Shown one piece after another: positions 1 through 8,307 of a DNA stretch of 25,294 nucleotides. Location: contig JBPEXY010000280.1 in assembly GCA_052031065.1 (NCBI GenBank), forward strand, positions 1-25,294. Direction: 5' to 3'. The translations under genes were made by a program, and so were the position numbers. Position 1 is the first letter of the stretch. Every line of letters begins with the position of its first letter. Under the pieces are notes generated by a model. That model saw nothing but the letters and a program-made list of their open reading frames with translations, was not told the DNA's origin and did not search any database. Origin of the DNA: JBPEXY01 sp052031065. Lineage in GTDB: Bacteria > Pseudomonadota > Gammaproteobacteria > Immundisolibacterales > Immundisolibacteraceae.

Positions 1-2462
1 GACAACCCGGACTGGGATTGCAACGCCTCCAGTTGTACTCTGGTAAAAAATTCGAAAATGGCATCTTCAGCCTGGGCGCCAGCAAGTTTCCCGGTTTTGG
101 GGTCGATACGGGCACTGACAATATCCGGCGGTTGCACCAGAGGCCACTCTGGTCGATTAACAAGCGCCTCCTGCATATAGTCGATCCAGATCGGTAACGC
201 CGCCCGCGCGCCGGTCTCGTAGCGCCCCAATGATCGTGGTCGATCAAAACCGACCCAGGCGGTTGTCACGACCCCGCCAGCAAAACCACTGAACCAGGCA
301 TCCTGCTGACTATTGGTTGTGCCGGTCTTACCGGCAAGATCACCCCGACCCAACCGCAACGCCTTGCGTCCGGTACCTGATCGAATGACATCTCGAAGCA
401 TTGAGTTGATTAAATAGAGTACGGCATCCGGCAACACTTTTGGCGCCACTACTCTGTTTTCTCCCTGGGACGACTCAGCAAGCGACGCCCTACCATTTAA
501 AACCTGCCTGACATCTAGGTCCGCTGTATCAGCTGCCGGTTCAACCATGTTCCGGAGGTTTGACTTTGACTCCTCGAGTTCCAGATTGAGGTCACGCGGC
601 TGACGCGGCCCCAATGGAGAACTCCCCACATCTGCGGGATGCAGCGCTTTCGGGAAATCTGCCTGCCAGACCACCTCGCCCCACTGGTCAGTGACTCGGG
701 TGACCAGATGGGGCTGTACACGATAACCTCCGTTCGCTAAAACCGCGTAACCGCTAACCAACTCCAAGGGTGTCATCACGCCACTGCCCAGCGCCAGTGA
801 CAGATCCGCAGGCAGATTTTCCTTGTCAAAACCAAAGCGTGGAAAATAGTCTCGTGCGCGATCAATTCCTATTGCATCAAGCAACCGTATAGAAACGAGG
901 TTCCTCGATTTCATCAACGCAACCCGCAACCGTGTTGGACCGAAAAACCTTCCAGAATAATTTTTGGGTCGCCAGCCACCCTGGCGCGTATCGTCTTCAA
1001 ATACCAAAGGGGCATCGTTAATCACAGACGCTGGCCCAAAGCCATGAGCTAAAGCCGCTGTGTACAGGAACGGCTTGAAATTGGAGCCCGGCTGACGCTG
1101 CGCCTGAACAACGCGGTTAAATTTGCTTTTTTTGAAGTCAAACCCACCTGCGATTGCTAAGATCTGGCCACTACTAGCATCCAGAGAAACCAGCGCTCCC
1201 TCTACCTCGGGAAGCTGCGCCAACGATAAGTTACCCGTTTCACTGCGCTGCAGACGAAGCAGATCCCCAACTTCGAAAAACTCGCCTGCGCCCTGTTTTT
1301 TCCAATATGGGCCGCTCCACGCGAGTTCTCTACTATCCAGGAAGACAGTATCTCCATCAGGCAAAACCAGCTCTATCGCTTCTGGCCGTATTACGGTAGC
1401 CACCGCCGGCACCAACCCGCCGATCTCTGGAACAGTAGCAAGTAGATTTAAAACTGATAACAAATCAGCTTCAGGCCCAAATCTTTTTTCCGGCCCCCGG
1501 TAATCGTGTCGCTTCTCATAAGCCAGCAGATGCGCCCGCAGGGAGCGGTTCGCCGCTCTCTGCAAGCGCATATCGATGGAGGTTTCAACCCGGTATCCGC
1601 GCGTGTACGCCGCTTTTCCAAATCGCTCAAATGCCCAATTTCTGGCCATTTCCGCGGCATACCCACTATCAACCTCGATCTGCCGGCCGTGTAGGGAGGC
1701 AGTCACCGGCGAACTGTCTGCCAGACTGAGTTCCTCCTGGCTAATATGGCCATCGGCTATCATCCGCGAGAGCACATAACTGCGTCGGGCTTTCGCCTGC
1801 ACCGGATCATGAACCGGATTGTATCGAGATGGGGCTTTCGGCAGGCCAGCCAACATTGCTAATTCCGCCAGGGTTAACTGTTCAAGCTCCCGTCCATAAT
1901 AAACCTGAGCCGCCGCTGCAAACCCGTACGCCCGTTGACCGAGAAATATCTTATTTATATAAAGTTCCAGTATCTGCTCTTTATCGAGCTCTCGCTCGAT
2001 CTGTATGGCCAACAGAATTTCAGTCAATTTACGCAGATAGGTTTTTTCCCGGGTCAGAAAAAAGTTCCTTGCCACCTGCATAGTGATCGTACTACCACCC
2101 TGACGCTTCTCGCCGGTACGCAGCAGTTCAATAAAAGCTCGCGTCAGCCCTAACCAGTCAACCCCGGGGTGCTTGTAAAAGCGGTTATCTTCAGCGGCCG
2201 TAATCGCATTCTTGAGCTGGAGCGGAACATGCTCTATGGATACAGGAGTACGTTTTTTTTCTCCAAATTCGCCAATCAGGGAGCCATCAGCCGCGTGTAC
2301 GGTCATCGGGAGCTGTAATTCGAATTCCCTTAATTGCTGAACATCGGGAAGCTGGGGGCGCAGGAAGAAAATCACTCCCAAAGCAAAAAACAGGCCCAGA
2401 GAGGCACCTCCAAAAGCAAAAAAGAACAGCTTTTCCAGAACCGACCTGTTAGCAGAGATCAC
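1..2462 (-). CDS. mrcA: Penicillin-binding protein 1A, C-terminus cut off by window edge
   Basis: Bifunctional class A PBP that polymerises glycan strands and cross-links peptides in the periplasm, anchored in the inner membrane. The frame is open from 2462 to base 1 (820 codons); E. coli PBP1A has 850, so roughly 30 residues are missing. Visible in order: a short cytoplasmic start, a membrane segment at about residues 9-30, the glycosyltransferase domain with catalytic E91 in AAEDNRFYKHPG and the GGSTITMQ motif, a middle domain, then the transpeptidase with nucleophile S460 in QPGSNFKPF, an SRN motif, and KTGT starting at K712. These positions track E. coli (E94, S465). The start is GTG 2462. 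TTG 2471 is also possible, an in-frame stop lies at 2483-2481, and no strong ribosome site is visible. It is divergent from pilM, as in pseudomonads. The sense strand carries a run of eight A (2253-2260), read here without a frameshift. Confidence 0.95.
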   Translation of the reverse strand, partial: MISANRSVLEKLFFFAFGGASLGLFFALGVIFFLRPQLPDVQQLREFELQLPMTVHAADGSLIGEFGEKKRTPVSIEHVPLQLKNAITAAEDNRFYKHPGVDWLGLTRAFIELLRTGEKRQGGSTITMQVARNFFLTREKTYLRKLTEILLAIQIERELDKEQILELYINKIFLGQRAYGFAAAAQVYYGRELEQLTLAELAMLAGLPKAPSRYNPVHDPVQAKARRSYVLSRMIADGHISQEELSLADSSPVTASLHGRQIEVDSGYAAEMARNWAFERFGKAAYTRGYRVETSIDMRLQRAANRSLRAHLLAYEKRHDYRGPEKRFGPEADLLSVLNLLATVPEIGGLVPAVATVIRPEAIELVLPDGDTVFLDSRELAWSGPYWKKQGAGEFFEVGDLLRLQRSETGNLSLAQLPEVEGALVSLDASSGQILAIAGGFDFKKSKFNRVVQAQRQPGSNFKPFLYTAALAHGFGPASVINDAPLVFEDDTRQGGWRPKNYSGRFFGPTRLRVALMKSRNLVSIRLLDAIGIDRARDYFPRFGFDKENLPADLSLALGSGVMTPLELVSGYAVLANGGYRVQPHLVTRVTDQWGEVVWQADFPKALHPADVGSSPLGPRQPRDLNLELEESKSNLRNMVEPAADTADLDVRQVLNGRASLAESSQGENRVVAPKVLPDAVLYLINSMLRDVIRSGTGRKALRLGRGDLAGKTGTTNSQQDAWFSGFAGGVVTTAWVGFDRPRSLGRYETGARAALPIWIDYMQEALVNRPEWPLVQPPDIVSARIDPKTGKLAGAQAEDAIFEFFTRVQLEALQSQSGL

Positions 2463-2510
2463 GGCAATCAATTCAGTTTTTCAGAGAAATGAAAAATAAA
2501 TTTGCCATGC

Positions 2511-2538
2511 AGCATAATTAGTTGTAACTTGATGTTAA
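2511..2538 (-). promoter_or_regulatory. Candidate sigma-70 promoter for mrcA
   Basis: On the minus strand TTAACA (2538-2533) and TATGCT (2516-2511) are separated by 16 bases, about 50 bases ahead of the GTG start of mrcA. The -35 matches 5 of 6 consensus bases and the -10 matches 4 of 6. The surrounding 2463-2588 gap is AT-rich and must hold promoters for both directions. For pilM I see only weak candidates (TTGATG at 2529 with no good -10). Confidence 0.3.
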
Positions 2539-2575
2539 TGTCGTTTTTACGTTAGAGCTGTAACACTCGGTTAAT

Positions 2576-2581
2576 AAAGGG
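2576..2581 (+). promoter_or_regulatory. Ribosome binding site fixing the TTG start of pilM
   Basis: AAAGGG lies 7 bases before TTG 2589. Upstream in frame there is no ATG or GTG before the TAG at 2553-2555, so this site supports a TTG start. Confidence 0.6.
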
Positions 2582-2588
2582 TTTTATT

Positions 2589-3662
2589 TTGGGCCTTTTG
2601 CGAAGAACACCGCCTTCCCTCGTGGGAATCGATATTAGCACAACCGCTATCAAACTCCTTGGCTTAAGCCAGCAGGGCAATAACCTGCGGGTGGACCATT
2701 ATGCGGTTGCACCGCTGCCACCAGAGGCAATTGTTGATCGAAACATTGCTGCACCGGAGCTTGTTGGAGAGGCCATAGAAAAAAGCATCAAACTGGCGCG
2801 GGTCAAACTCAAGCACGTGGCAATTGCCGTGTCCGGTTCATCTGTGATCACCAAGACAATATCCATGCCCGGGGATATGCCGGCGCGACAGATGGAAGAA
2901 CAGATCGCCCTGGAGGCAGATCAATATATTCCCTACGCGCTGGACGAGGTTTATCTTGATTTCGAACTACTGGGACCCAACAAAGATAATCCAGAAACCG
3001 TGGATGTTCTGTTAGCTGCTGCCCGAAGTGACACAGTCGACGAACGGGTTGATGCAATCAGAGATATTGGCTTGGTTCCCAGTGTGGTCGATATTGAAGC
3101 CTACGCGATGGAAACCGCCTTTGAACTGATTGCCAAACAACTGCCCGAGCAGATCCGCACCGCAACTGTTGCGCTGGTCGATATCGGTGCCACTGCCACC
3201 ACTTTGAATGTCATTCAGAACGGGCAGTCAGTTTTCACTCGAGACCAGACCCTCGGCGGGCGCCAGCTCACAGAAGAGATTCAGCACCGTTATGGACTGA
3301 CCTATGAAGAGGCCGGTCGGGCGAAGAAATCTGGCGAACTGCCCGACGATTATGCGACAGACGTGTTGCAACCCTTTATGGAGTCTCTTGCGCAGCAAAC
3401 CAGCCGTCTGTTACAGACCTTTTTTTCATCTTCCTCGCAAAGTCAGGTCGATCAGATAGTCCTTTGCGGCGGTAGTGCATTGTTGCCCGGATTAACCGAC
3501 GTGATGGAACAACAAATCGGAGTACCTGCCCAGGTTGCCAATCCGCTGGCCGATATGGCGGTCGGCAGCGGGATCAATGCTGAAAGCCTGCAAAAAGACG
3601 CGACCTCTTTGATGATTGCGTGTGGACTGGCGATGAGGAGTCTGGACGATGCCGCGCGTTAA
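2589..3662 (+). CDS. pilM: Type IV pilus assembly protein PilM, actin-like ATPase
   Basis: Cytoplasmic FtsA/actin-like protein that binds the N-terminus of PilN and links the inner-membrane alignment complex to the pilus motor. The 357 residues are the usual PilM length. The actin-fold signatures are present: phosphate-1 loop VGIDIST at 12-18, phosphate-2 loop VDIGATAT at 197-204, and adenosine loop LCGGSALLPG from about residue 292. There is no signal peptide or membrane segment. The start is TTG 2589, chosen for the AAAGGG site and because no ATG occurs upstream; the next ATG lies far inside the conserved fold. It is the first gene of pilMNOPQ and overlaps pilN by 14 bases, with a pilN ribosome site (AGGAG) inside its end. 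Confidence 0.97.
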   Translation: MGLLRRTPPSLVGIDISTTAIKLLGLSQQGNNLRVDHYAVAPLPPEAIVDRNIAAPELVGEAIEKSIKLARVKLKHVAIAVSGSSVITKTISMPGDMPARQMEEQIALEADQYIPYALDEVYLDFELLGPNKDNPETVDVLLAAARSDTVDERVDAIRDIGLVPSVVDIEAYAMETAFELIAKQLPEQIRTATVALVDIGATATTLNVIQNGQSVFTRDQTLGGRQLTEEIQHRYGLTYEEAGRAKKSGELPDDYATDVLQPFMESLAQQTSRLLQTFFSSSSQSQVDQIVLCGGSALLPGLTDVMEQQIGVPAQVANPLADMAVGSGINAESLQKDATSLMIACGLAMRSLDDAAR

Positions 3663-4254
3663 TCTACTCCCGTGGCGGGATGAAATCCGCAAAGACCGGG
3701 AACGGCGATTCTACATTTCACTCGGTATCGGCGCAGTGGCCATGCTCATCATCGTTGGGATCGTTCAATTTCTGGTCAACGACATGATCAAGGAGCAGAA
3801 AGCGCGTAATGGAATCATCACTGCAGAAATCACGCGCCTGAACAAACAGATCAAAGAGATCGACGAACTGCAGGCACAAAAAGACGCTCTGCTCGCTAGA
3901 ATGAATATCATTCAGTCACTGCAGGCGACCCGGCCGCTGGTTGTTCATCTGTTTGACGATCTTGTCCGCACTCTTCCCGAAGGGGTTTATACCAAAAGCA
4001 TCCATCAGACCGGCGACAAACTCAAAATTGAGGGGTTTGCCCAATCTAATGCGCGAGTCTCTGCGTTTATGAGAAACATCGAAGCATCAGAATGGCTGAC
4101 GGAGCCGACATTAACTGTAATCCGCACCGCTGAATCTGGCGCTGTTAAGTCAAGTCAATTCACCTTACAGGCGAAGCAGGTCACCCCAACCTCTGATGAT
4201 GAGGAAGAACAGGCCCCCAAGCCCGCCCGTAGAGCTCGCGGAAGGGGAAGGTAA
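3649..4254 (+). CDS. pilN: Type IV pilus inner-membrane protein PilN
   Basis: Bitopic inner-membrane protein that pairs with PilO in the periplasm and holds PilM through its cytoplasmic tail. The tail begins PRVNLLPWR, the PilM-binding signature, at residues 2-10. A membrane helix follows at about 24-46, then a heptad-rich stretch (about 50-85) and a ferredoxin-like periplasmic domain. The last 20 or so residues switch from an acidic stretch (DDEEEQ) to an Arg/Lys-rich end, a disordered-looking tail. AGGAG sits 8 bases before the ATG, inside the end of pilM. The gap to pilO is 6 bases. Confidence 0.96.
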   Translation: MPRVNLLPWRDEIRKDRERRFYISLGIGAVAMLIIVGIVQFLVNDMIKEQKARNGIITAEITRLNKQIKEIDELQAQKDALLARMNIIQSLQATRPLVVHLFDDLVRTLPEGVYTKSIHQTGDKLKIEGFAQSNARVSAFMRNIEASEWLTEPTLTVIRTAESGAVKSSQFTLQAKQVTPTSDDEEEQAPKPARRARGRGR

Positions 4255-4260
4255 ACAACC

Positions 4261-4854
4261 ATGAACCTGAACGATCTACGCGAAATCGATTTCAGCAATA
4301 TTGAACTGTCAAACATTGGTGACTGGCCGATTGTCATCAAAGGTGCAGCGGTAATAGCGCTATGCATCATTGTTCTCGTTGGCGGCTACTTCGGATTGAT
4401 CAAGGATACGGTGACCACCTTGGAAAAAACGCAACAGGAGGAACTCGCGTTACGGGATACCTTTGTTGCCAAGCACAAAAAAGCCATTAATCTGGAGAGT
4501 TATAAACAGCAGCTCGCCGAAATGCAACAAACCTTTGAGGCTTTGCGCCGCCAGCTTCCCGACAGCACTCAGGTTGCAGATCTGCTGGTGGAGATTACTC
4601 AAGCCGGACTGGGTCACGGGCTGGAATTCGATCTGTTCGAGCCCAAAAACGAGAAACCGGCAGAGTTTTATGCCGAATTGCCCATCAGCATCAAGGTAAC
4701 TGGCCCGTACCACCAGATAGCTGAATTCGTCAGTGACGTTGCTGCGTTGCCACGTATCGTCACCATGCACGATCTAAAACTACAGAAAGATCAGGACCGG
4801 CTGGTAATGCTCGGCACAGCTAAAACCTATCGCTATCTGGACGAAGATAAATGA
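4261..4854 (+). CDS. pilO: Type IV pilus inner-membrane protein PilO
   Basis: Partner of PilN in the inner-membrane alignment complex; the periplasmic PilN-PilO dimer contacts PilP. At 197 residues it has the usual length. It has a short cytoplasmic start, one membrane helix at about 24-46, a coiled-coil-like stretch (TLEKTQQEELALRDTF and following), and a C-terminal ferredoxin-like domain with the PilO signature around PAEFYAELPISIKVTGPYHQ. A GAAGG site precedes the ATG. The stop overlaps pilP by ATGA, so translation is probably coupled. Confidence 0.96.
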   Translation: MNLNDLREIDFSNIELSNIGDWPIVIKGAAVIALCIIVLVGGYFGLIKDTVTTLEKTQQEELALRDTFVAKHKKAINLESYKQQLAEMQQTFEALRRQLPDSTQVADLLVEITQAGLGHGLEFDLFEPKNEKPAEFYAELPISIKVTGPYHQIAEFVSDVAALPRIVTMHDLKLQKDQDRLVMLGTAKTYRYLDEDK

Positions 4855-5387
4855 TCGCGAACGGATACCTTAGATTTTTAATCCTGCTAACGGCCTCGGC
4901 TATTGCGGGCTGCAGCGCGGACAACTCAGACCTGATCAGCTGGATGGAAGCAGAAAAGGCTAAACACAAGCCCGGGGTAGAACCGCTTCCTCCTCTGGAA
5001 CCCTACGAAAACTTTGTCTATGAGGCGTCCCACCTCCGCGAACCCTTCGAAAACACACTCCACGCCCAACAGGAACCTGCAAAAACTGCACCGGGCAAAA
5101 GCAACTCCGGACTTGCGCCCGATCCTAACCGGCCGCGGGAACCGCTGGAAAGCTTCCCGCTGGACGCGCTACGCATGGTTGGCACCCTGGAACAGGATGG
5201 GCAGACCTGGGCAATTATTCAAGCGCCAGACAATACGGTGACCAGAAGTTCTCGCGGAGACTACCTCGGCCAAAATTATGGCCGGATCGTTGGTATCGAA
5301 GAGTACAGCATCAATCTCAACGAGATAGTACCTGATGGGATGGGCGGCTGGATTGAACGCGATGCCTCGATTTCAATCGTCGAATAA
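4851..5387 (+). CDS. pilP: Type IV pilus lipoprotein PilP
   Basis: Inner-membrane lipoprotein that connects PilN/PilO with the N0 domains of the PilQ secretin. A signal peptide ends in the lipobox AIAGC with lipidated Cys at residue 21. Residue 22 is Ser, not the Asp linked to inner-membrane retention in enterics. A Pro-rich linker (about 35-105) is followed by the beta-sandwich domain with LDALRMVGTL, DNTVTRSSRGDYLGQNYG and IVGIEEYSINLNEIVPDG. The length (178) is typical. It overlaps pilO by 4 bases. Confidence 0.95.
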   Translation: MIANGYLRFLILLTASAIAGCSADNSDLISWMEAEKAKHKPGVEPLPPLEPYENFVYEASHLREPFENTLHAQQEPAKTAPGKSNSGLAPDPNRPREPLESFPLDALRMVGTLEQDGQTWAIIQAPDNTVTRSSRGDYLGQNYGRIVGIEEYSINLNEIVPDGMGGWIERDASISIVE

Positions 5388-5474
5388 CCATTTTAATCGT
5401 GGGGCAATATCCATTTCGCCAACGTCTCTGAATGATTAACGTCAAAAGCATATCTCACAGCCGGACATGACACC

Positions 5475-7550
5475 ATGACACGCATACAAACTGACAAGAT
5501 CAACCGGGTTTATAGGAGTATCTCCAAATCAGTACTGCGTCCTCTAGCCGCGATGTTACTGTTCCCCGGAACCCTCATCGCCGGAGAAATACAGGATATC
5601 GAATATTCTCAGCTCCCTGACGGTGGTGTACAAATCAAGATCTCGCAATCGACAGCTGCGGTGGAACCAAAGGGTTTTACGATTGAACAGCCAGCGAGAC
5701 TGATACTCGATTTCGCGGATACCACTCTAGACCTCCCCTCCAACCGCATGGAGATGGGTTTATCCTTGACCCAGAGCCTGATAGCGCTGCAGAGCGAGGA
5801 ACGTGCCCGCATCGTTGTTAACCTCAATCAGACAGCTGGCTGGACAACACAGGCTAATGGAAACGACCTGTTCGTCACTATTAGCGCGATTACAAACACC
5901 CTCTCCGCCACCACCCGAAGCAGCACCGCAGGTCACCAGATAGCGGCTATCGATTTTAACCGCGGCAGCGCTGGTGAGGGCCGAATCACTGTTGATCTCA
6001 GCAACGAGAGTGTCCGCATAGACAGTCGCGAGGAACCTGGTCAGGTAGTCGTTGAATTCCTGGACACAGCGGTACCTGATGAGCTGGCAAGAAAGCTCAA
6101 TGTTACCGATTTTGGTACACCGGTAACCAATGTAACTACCAGGCCCGCCAGCAGCGGAACCACACAAATGGTGATCCAGGCCGAAGGTGATTATGACGTA
6201 CTCGCCTACCAGGCAAATAACCGCTACACGGTAGAAATCCAGCCGATCAGGGCACTGTCTGGTGCGGAAATCGAGCGGCTGAAGAAAACCTATGACGGTG
6301 AACGGCTGTCACTAAATTTCCAGAACATTGAAGTGCGTTCGGTACTGCAACTGCTTGCGGACTTTACCGGAAAAAACCTGGTTGCCAGCGACACGGTGAC
6401 CGGTAATGTCACTCTTCGCCTGAAAAATGTACCCTGGGATCAGGCACTGGATATCATTCTGACTACCAAGGGATTGGCCAAGCGTGAGGACGGCAACGTG
6501 ATGTGGGTTGCACCCGCTGAAGAAGTGGCGGCCCGCGAACGTCTGGAACTGGAAGCCCAGCAACAGCTGGAGGAACTGGCGCCCCTCTATACTGAGTACG
6601 TCAATGTCAATTTTGCCCGCGCATCCGACTTATCGACCCTGATCACAGCCGAAGAAAATAACCTGCTTACAGAACGTGGCAGCCTTAACATTGATGAACG
6701 GACCAATACGCTGATCGTTCACGACACAGAAGAAAAAATAGCTGACATTCGCCAACTGGTCGCCACACTTGATGTCCCTGTTCAACAGGTGCTGATTGAA
6801 TCTCGGATTGTGAATGCCTCCACCGATTTCAGTAAAAACCTGGGGGTTAGATTTGGCGCCTTCAAAACCAAGGATAGCCGATCCGCAGTCTCCTCCGGTA
6901 GTCTCAATGCGACTACCCAGGCGTTAAATGGAGACGACCTGGAATTTGATGACCGCATGAATGTGAACATGCCTGCTGGAGGTCTCGGGGGTTTTGGTGC
7001 CAGTTCGATTGCATTTGCCATTTCCAAGGCTGACCGCTTGCTGGAACTTGAACTTTCAGCGTTAGAAGCAGAAGGCAAGGGCGAAATACTCTCTAACCCG
7101 AGAGTAGTCACTTCCAACCAGCGCGAAGCGGTAATTTCACAGGGCACCCAGATCGCCTATCAGGAAGCCAGCTCCAGTGGCGCCACCTCCACCTCGTTCC
7201 AGGATGCGGTATTAAGCCTGCGCGTGACGCCGCAGATCACTCCAGATGATCACATCATCATGGATCTTGAGGTCAGCAAAGATGCTGTCGGCGCGCTGGT
7301 GGGCGGAGTACCTACTATTGATACGCAGAATATAAACACCCAGGTTCTGGTGGATAACGGCGATACGATAGTCATTGGCGGGATTTACGAACAGACCAAA
7401 ACCAATTCTGCGACACGCACACCATTCCTCGGTGACCTGCCCTATGTCGGTTTTATGTTCCGCAACAAAACTCAGACCAACGACAAATCAGAACTGCTGA
7501 TTTTCGTCACGCCAAAAATCCTCCGCGACGGCCTTGCTGCAGCACTCTAA
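5475..7550 (+). CDS. pilQ: Type IV pilus secretin PilQ
   Basis: Outer-membrane ring through which the pilus passes. The 691 residues show a signal peptide with a rather long n-region (hydrophobic core about 24-36), two AMIN-type peptidoglycan-binding beta domains (about 40-125 and 140-235), an STN/N0 domain (about 270-340, LSLNFQNIEVRSVLQLLADF), a short N1-like domain (about 365-435), and the secretin core with VPVQQVLIESRIV, GEILSNPRVVTSN and a C-terminal LLIFVTPKIL motif. ATG 5475 is the only good start before the signal core and has no clear ribosome site. The AGGAG at 5514-5518 has no start codon at useful distance. The gap after pilP is 87 bases, with nothing I can identify in it. Confidence 0.96.
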   Translation: MTRIQTDKINRVYRSISKSVLRPLAAMLLFPGTLIAGEIQDIEYSQLPDGGVQIKISQSTAAVEPKGFTIEQPARLILDFADTTLDLPSNRMEMGLSLTQSLIALQSEERARIVVNLNQTAGWTTQANGNDLFVTISAITNTLSATTRSSTAGHQIAAIDFNRGSAGEGRITVDLSNESVRIDSREEPGQVVVEFLDTAVPDELARKLNVTDFGTPVTNVTTRPASSGTTQMVIQAEGDYDVLAYQANNRYTVEIQPIRALSGAEIERLKKTYDGERLSLNFQNIEVRSVLQLLADFTGKNLVASDTVTGNVTLRLKNVPWDQALDIILTTKGLAKREDGNVMWVAPAEEVAARERLELEAQQQLEELAPLYTEYVNVNFARASDLSTLITAEENNLLTERGSLNIDERTNTLIVHDTEEKIADIRQLVATLDVPVQQVLIESRIVNASTDFSKNLGVRFGAFKTKDSRSAVSSGSLNATTQALNGDDLEFDDRMNVNMPAGGLGGFGASSIAFAISKADRLLELELSALEAEGKGEILSNPRVVTSNQREAVISQGTQIAYQEASSSGATSTSFQDAVLSLRVTPQITPDDHIIMDLEVSKDAVGALVGGVPTIDTQNINTQVLVDNGDTIVIGGIYEQTKTNSATRTPFLGDLPYVGFMFRNKTQTNDKSELLIFVTPKILRDGLAAAL

Positions 7551-7579
7551 AAACTCACAACGGCGTGCCTCCTGGCAAC

Positions 7580-7610
7580 GACCGGTTTCGCTATAATCCG
7601 CAAACCGGTC
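7580..7610. repeat. Inverted repeat GACCGGTTT-N13-AAACCGGTC
   Basis: Perfect 9-base arms (7580-7588 and 7602-7610) flank a 13-base centre that contains TATAAT. It is the first of two inverted repeats of the same element in the pilQ-aroK gap. No T-run follows, so it is unlikely to be an intrinsic terminator of pilQ; it could be an operator. Confidence 0.75.
7592..7597 (+). promoter_or_regulatory. Candidate -10 box for aroK-aroB-damX
   Basis: A perfect TATAAT in the context CGCTATAATCCGC, centred in the inverted repeat 7580-7610. No good TTGACA-like -35 is visible 16-18 bases upstream, so the promoter would be weak or activator-dependent. It would give a leader of about 160 bases before aroK. 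Confidence 0.45.
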
Positions 7611-7680
7611 GGCTGCTTTAGCTTTCCCGCAGCAGAACGTTGGCTGATTAGCACCCTGAGACTGACTTTACAGAATTGGC

Positions 7681-7707
7681 AAACCGGATTCGTATTGGTA
7701 CCGGTTT
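7681..7707. repeat. Inverted repeat AAACCGG-N13-CCGGTTT
   Basis: Perfect 7-base arms (7681-7687 and 7701-7707) again flank a 13-base centre. Its arms match those of the repeat at 7580-7610 but in the opposite order, so all four arms can pair in alternative ways in RNA. It lies about 60 bases before aroK. Confidence 0.7.
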
Positions 7708-7764
7708 ACTATCGCTAGTGCTCTCGATGGCGGTCACCAGCTGCAATTTATCCTCACCTGTATT

Positions 7765-8307
7765 GTGATTCGACTAGGCGTGAACACGACTCTCAACCTC
7801 TGTCTCATTGGCCCCATGGGTGCTGGAAAATCCACCATAGGACGCAAATTGGCGCAGCGACTCGGACTCAGTTTTGTCGATTGCGACGAGGTCTTGGAGC
7901 AGCGTACCGGCACCACGATCCCGATCATTTTTGAAATTGAGGGTGAATCCGGCTTTCGCGATCGAGAGGAGAAGATCCTGGCTGAACTGCTGCAGGGGGA
8001 AAACCAGGTGATTGCCACCGGCGGTGGCTGTGTCACCCGCGAGGTTAACCGGCAAAACCTTCTCCAGGCCGGCGCGATCATCATCTACCTCGCAACCAGC
8101 GTCACCGAACAGCTGAAAAGAACCCGCAGAAGTCGGAACCGCCCCCTGTTGAACACGGACAACCGGGAGGAAAAACTCCTGCAGCTTGCCGAAGAGCGCG
8201 AACCTATCTATAGCAACCTGGCAACCCACACTATTCGCTCGCAGGGCCGCAAAGTGAATACAGTCGTCGAGGAAATTGTTGAGGCACTCGGAATTGATAA
8301 CCGTTAA
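7765..8307 (+). CDS. aroK: Shikimate kinase
   Basis: Phosphorylates shikimate with ATP, the fifth step towards chorismate, in the cytoplasm. P-loop GPMGAGKST at residues 16-24, the shikimate-binding DCDE at about 38-41, GFRDREEKIL, the ATGGGCV motif, and the lid Arg in RRSRNRPLL are all present. The length (180, or 175 from the second start) fits AroK. The start is uncertain: GTG 7765 is the first possibility, but GTG 7780 gives an N-terminus closer in length to known AroK proteins. Neither has a clear ribosome site. The aroK-aroB-damX order is the classic gammaproteobacterial cluster. The gene overlaps aroB by 14 bases. Confidence 0.95.
   Translation: MIRLGVNTTLNLCLIGPMGAGKSTIGRKLAQRLGLSFVDCDEVLEQRTGTTIPIIFEIEGESGFRDREEKILAELLQGENQVIATGGGCVTREVNRQNLLQAGAIIIYLATSVTEQLKRTRRSRNRPLLNTDNREEKLLQLAEEREPIYSNLATHTIRSQGRKVNTVVEEIVEALGIDNR

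Noticed and set aside
2253..2260. Run of eight A (sense strand) in mrcA as a programmed frameshift site
   Set aside because: The reading frame continues normally into conserved domains and no alternative product ends nearby.
5432..5478. Chain of two tiny ORFs linked by ATGA overlaps leading to the pilQ ATG
   Set aside because: No ribosome site before the first ORF and the second has only three codons; chance is likely.
7727..7768. 13-codon ORF overlapping the aroK start as an attenuation leader peptide
   Set aside because: It contains no aromatic residues and has no ribosome site.
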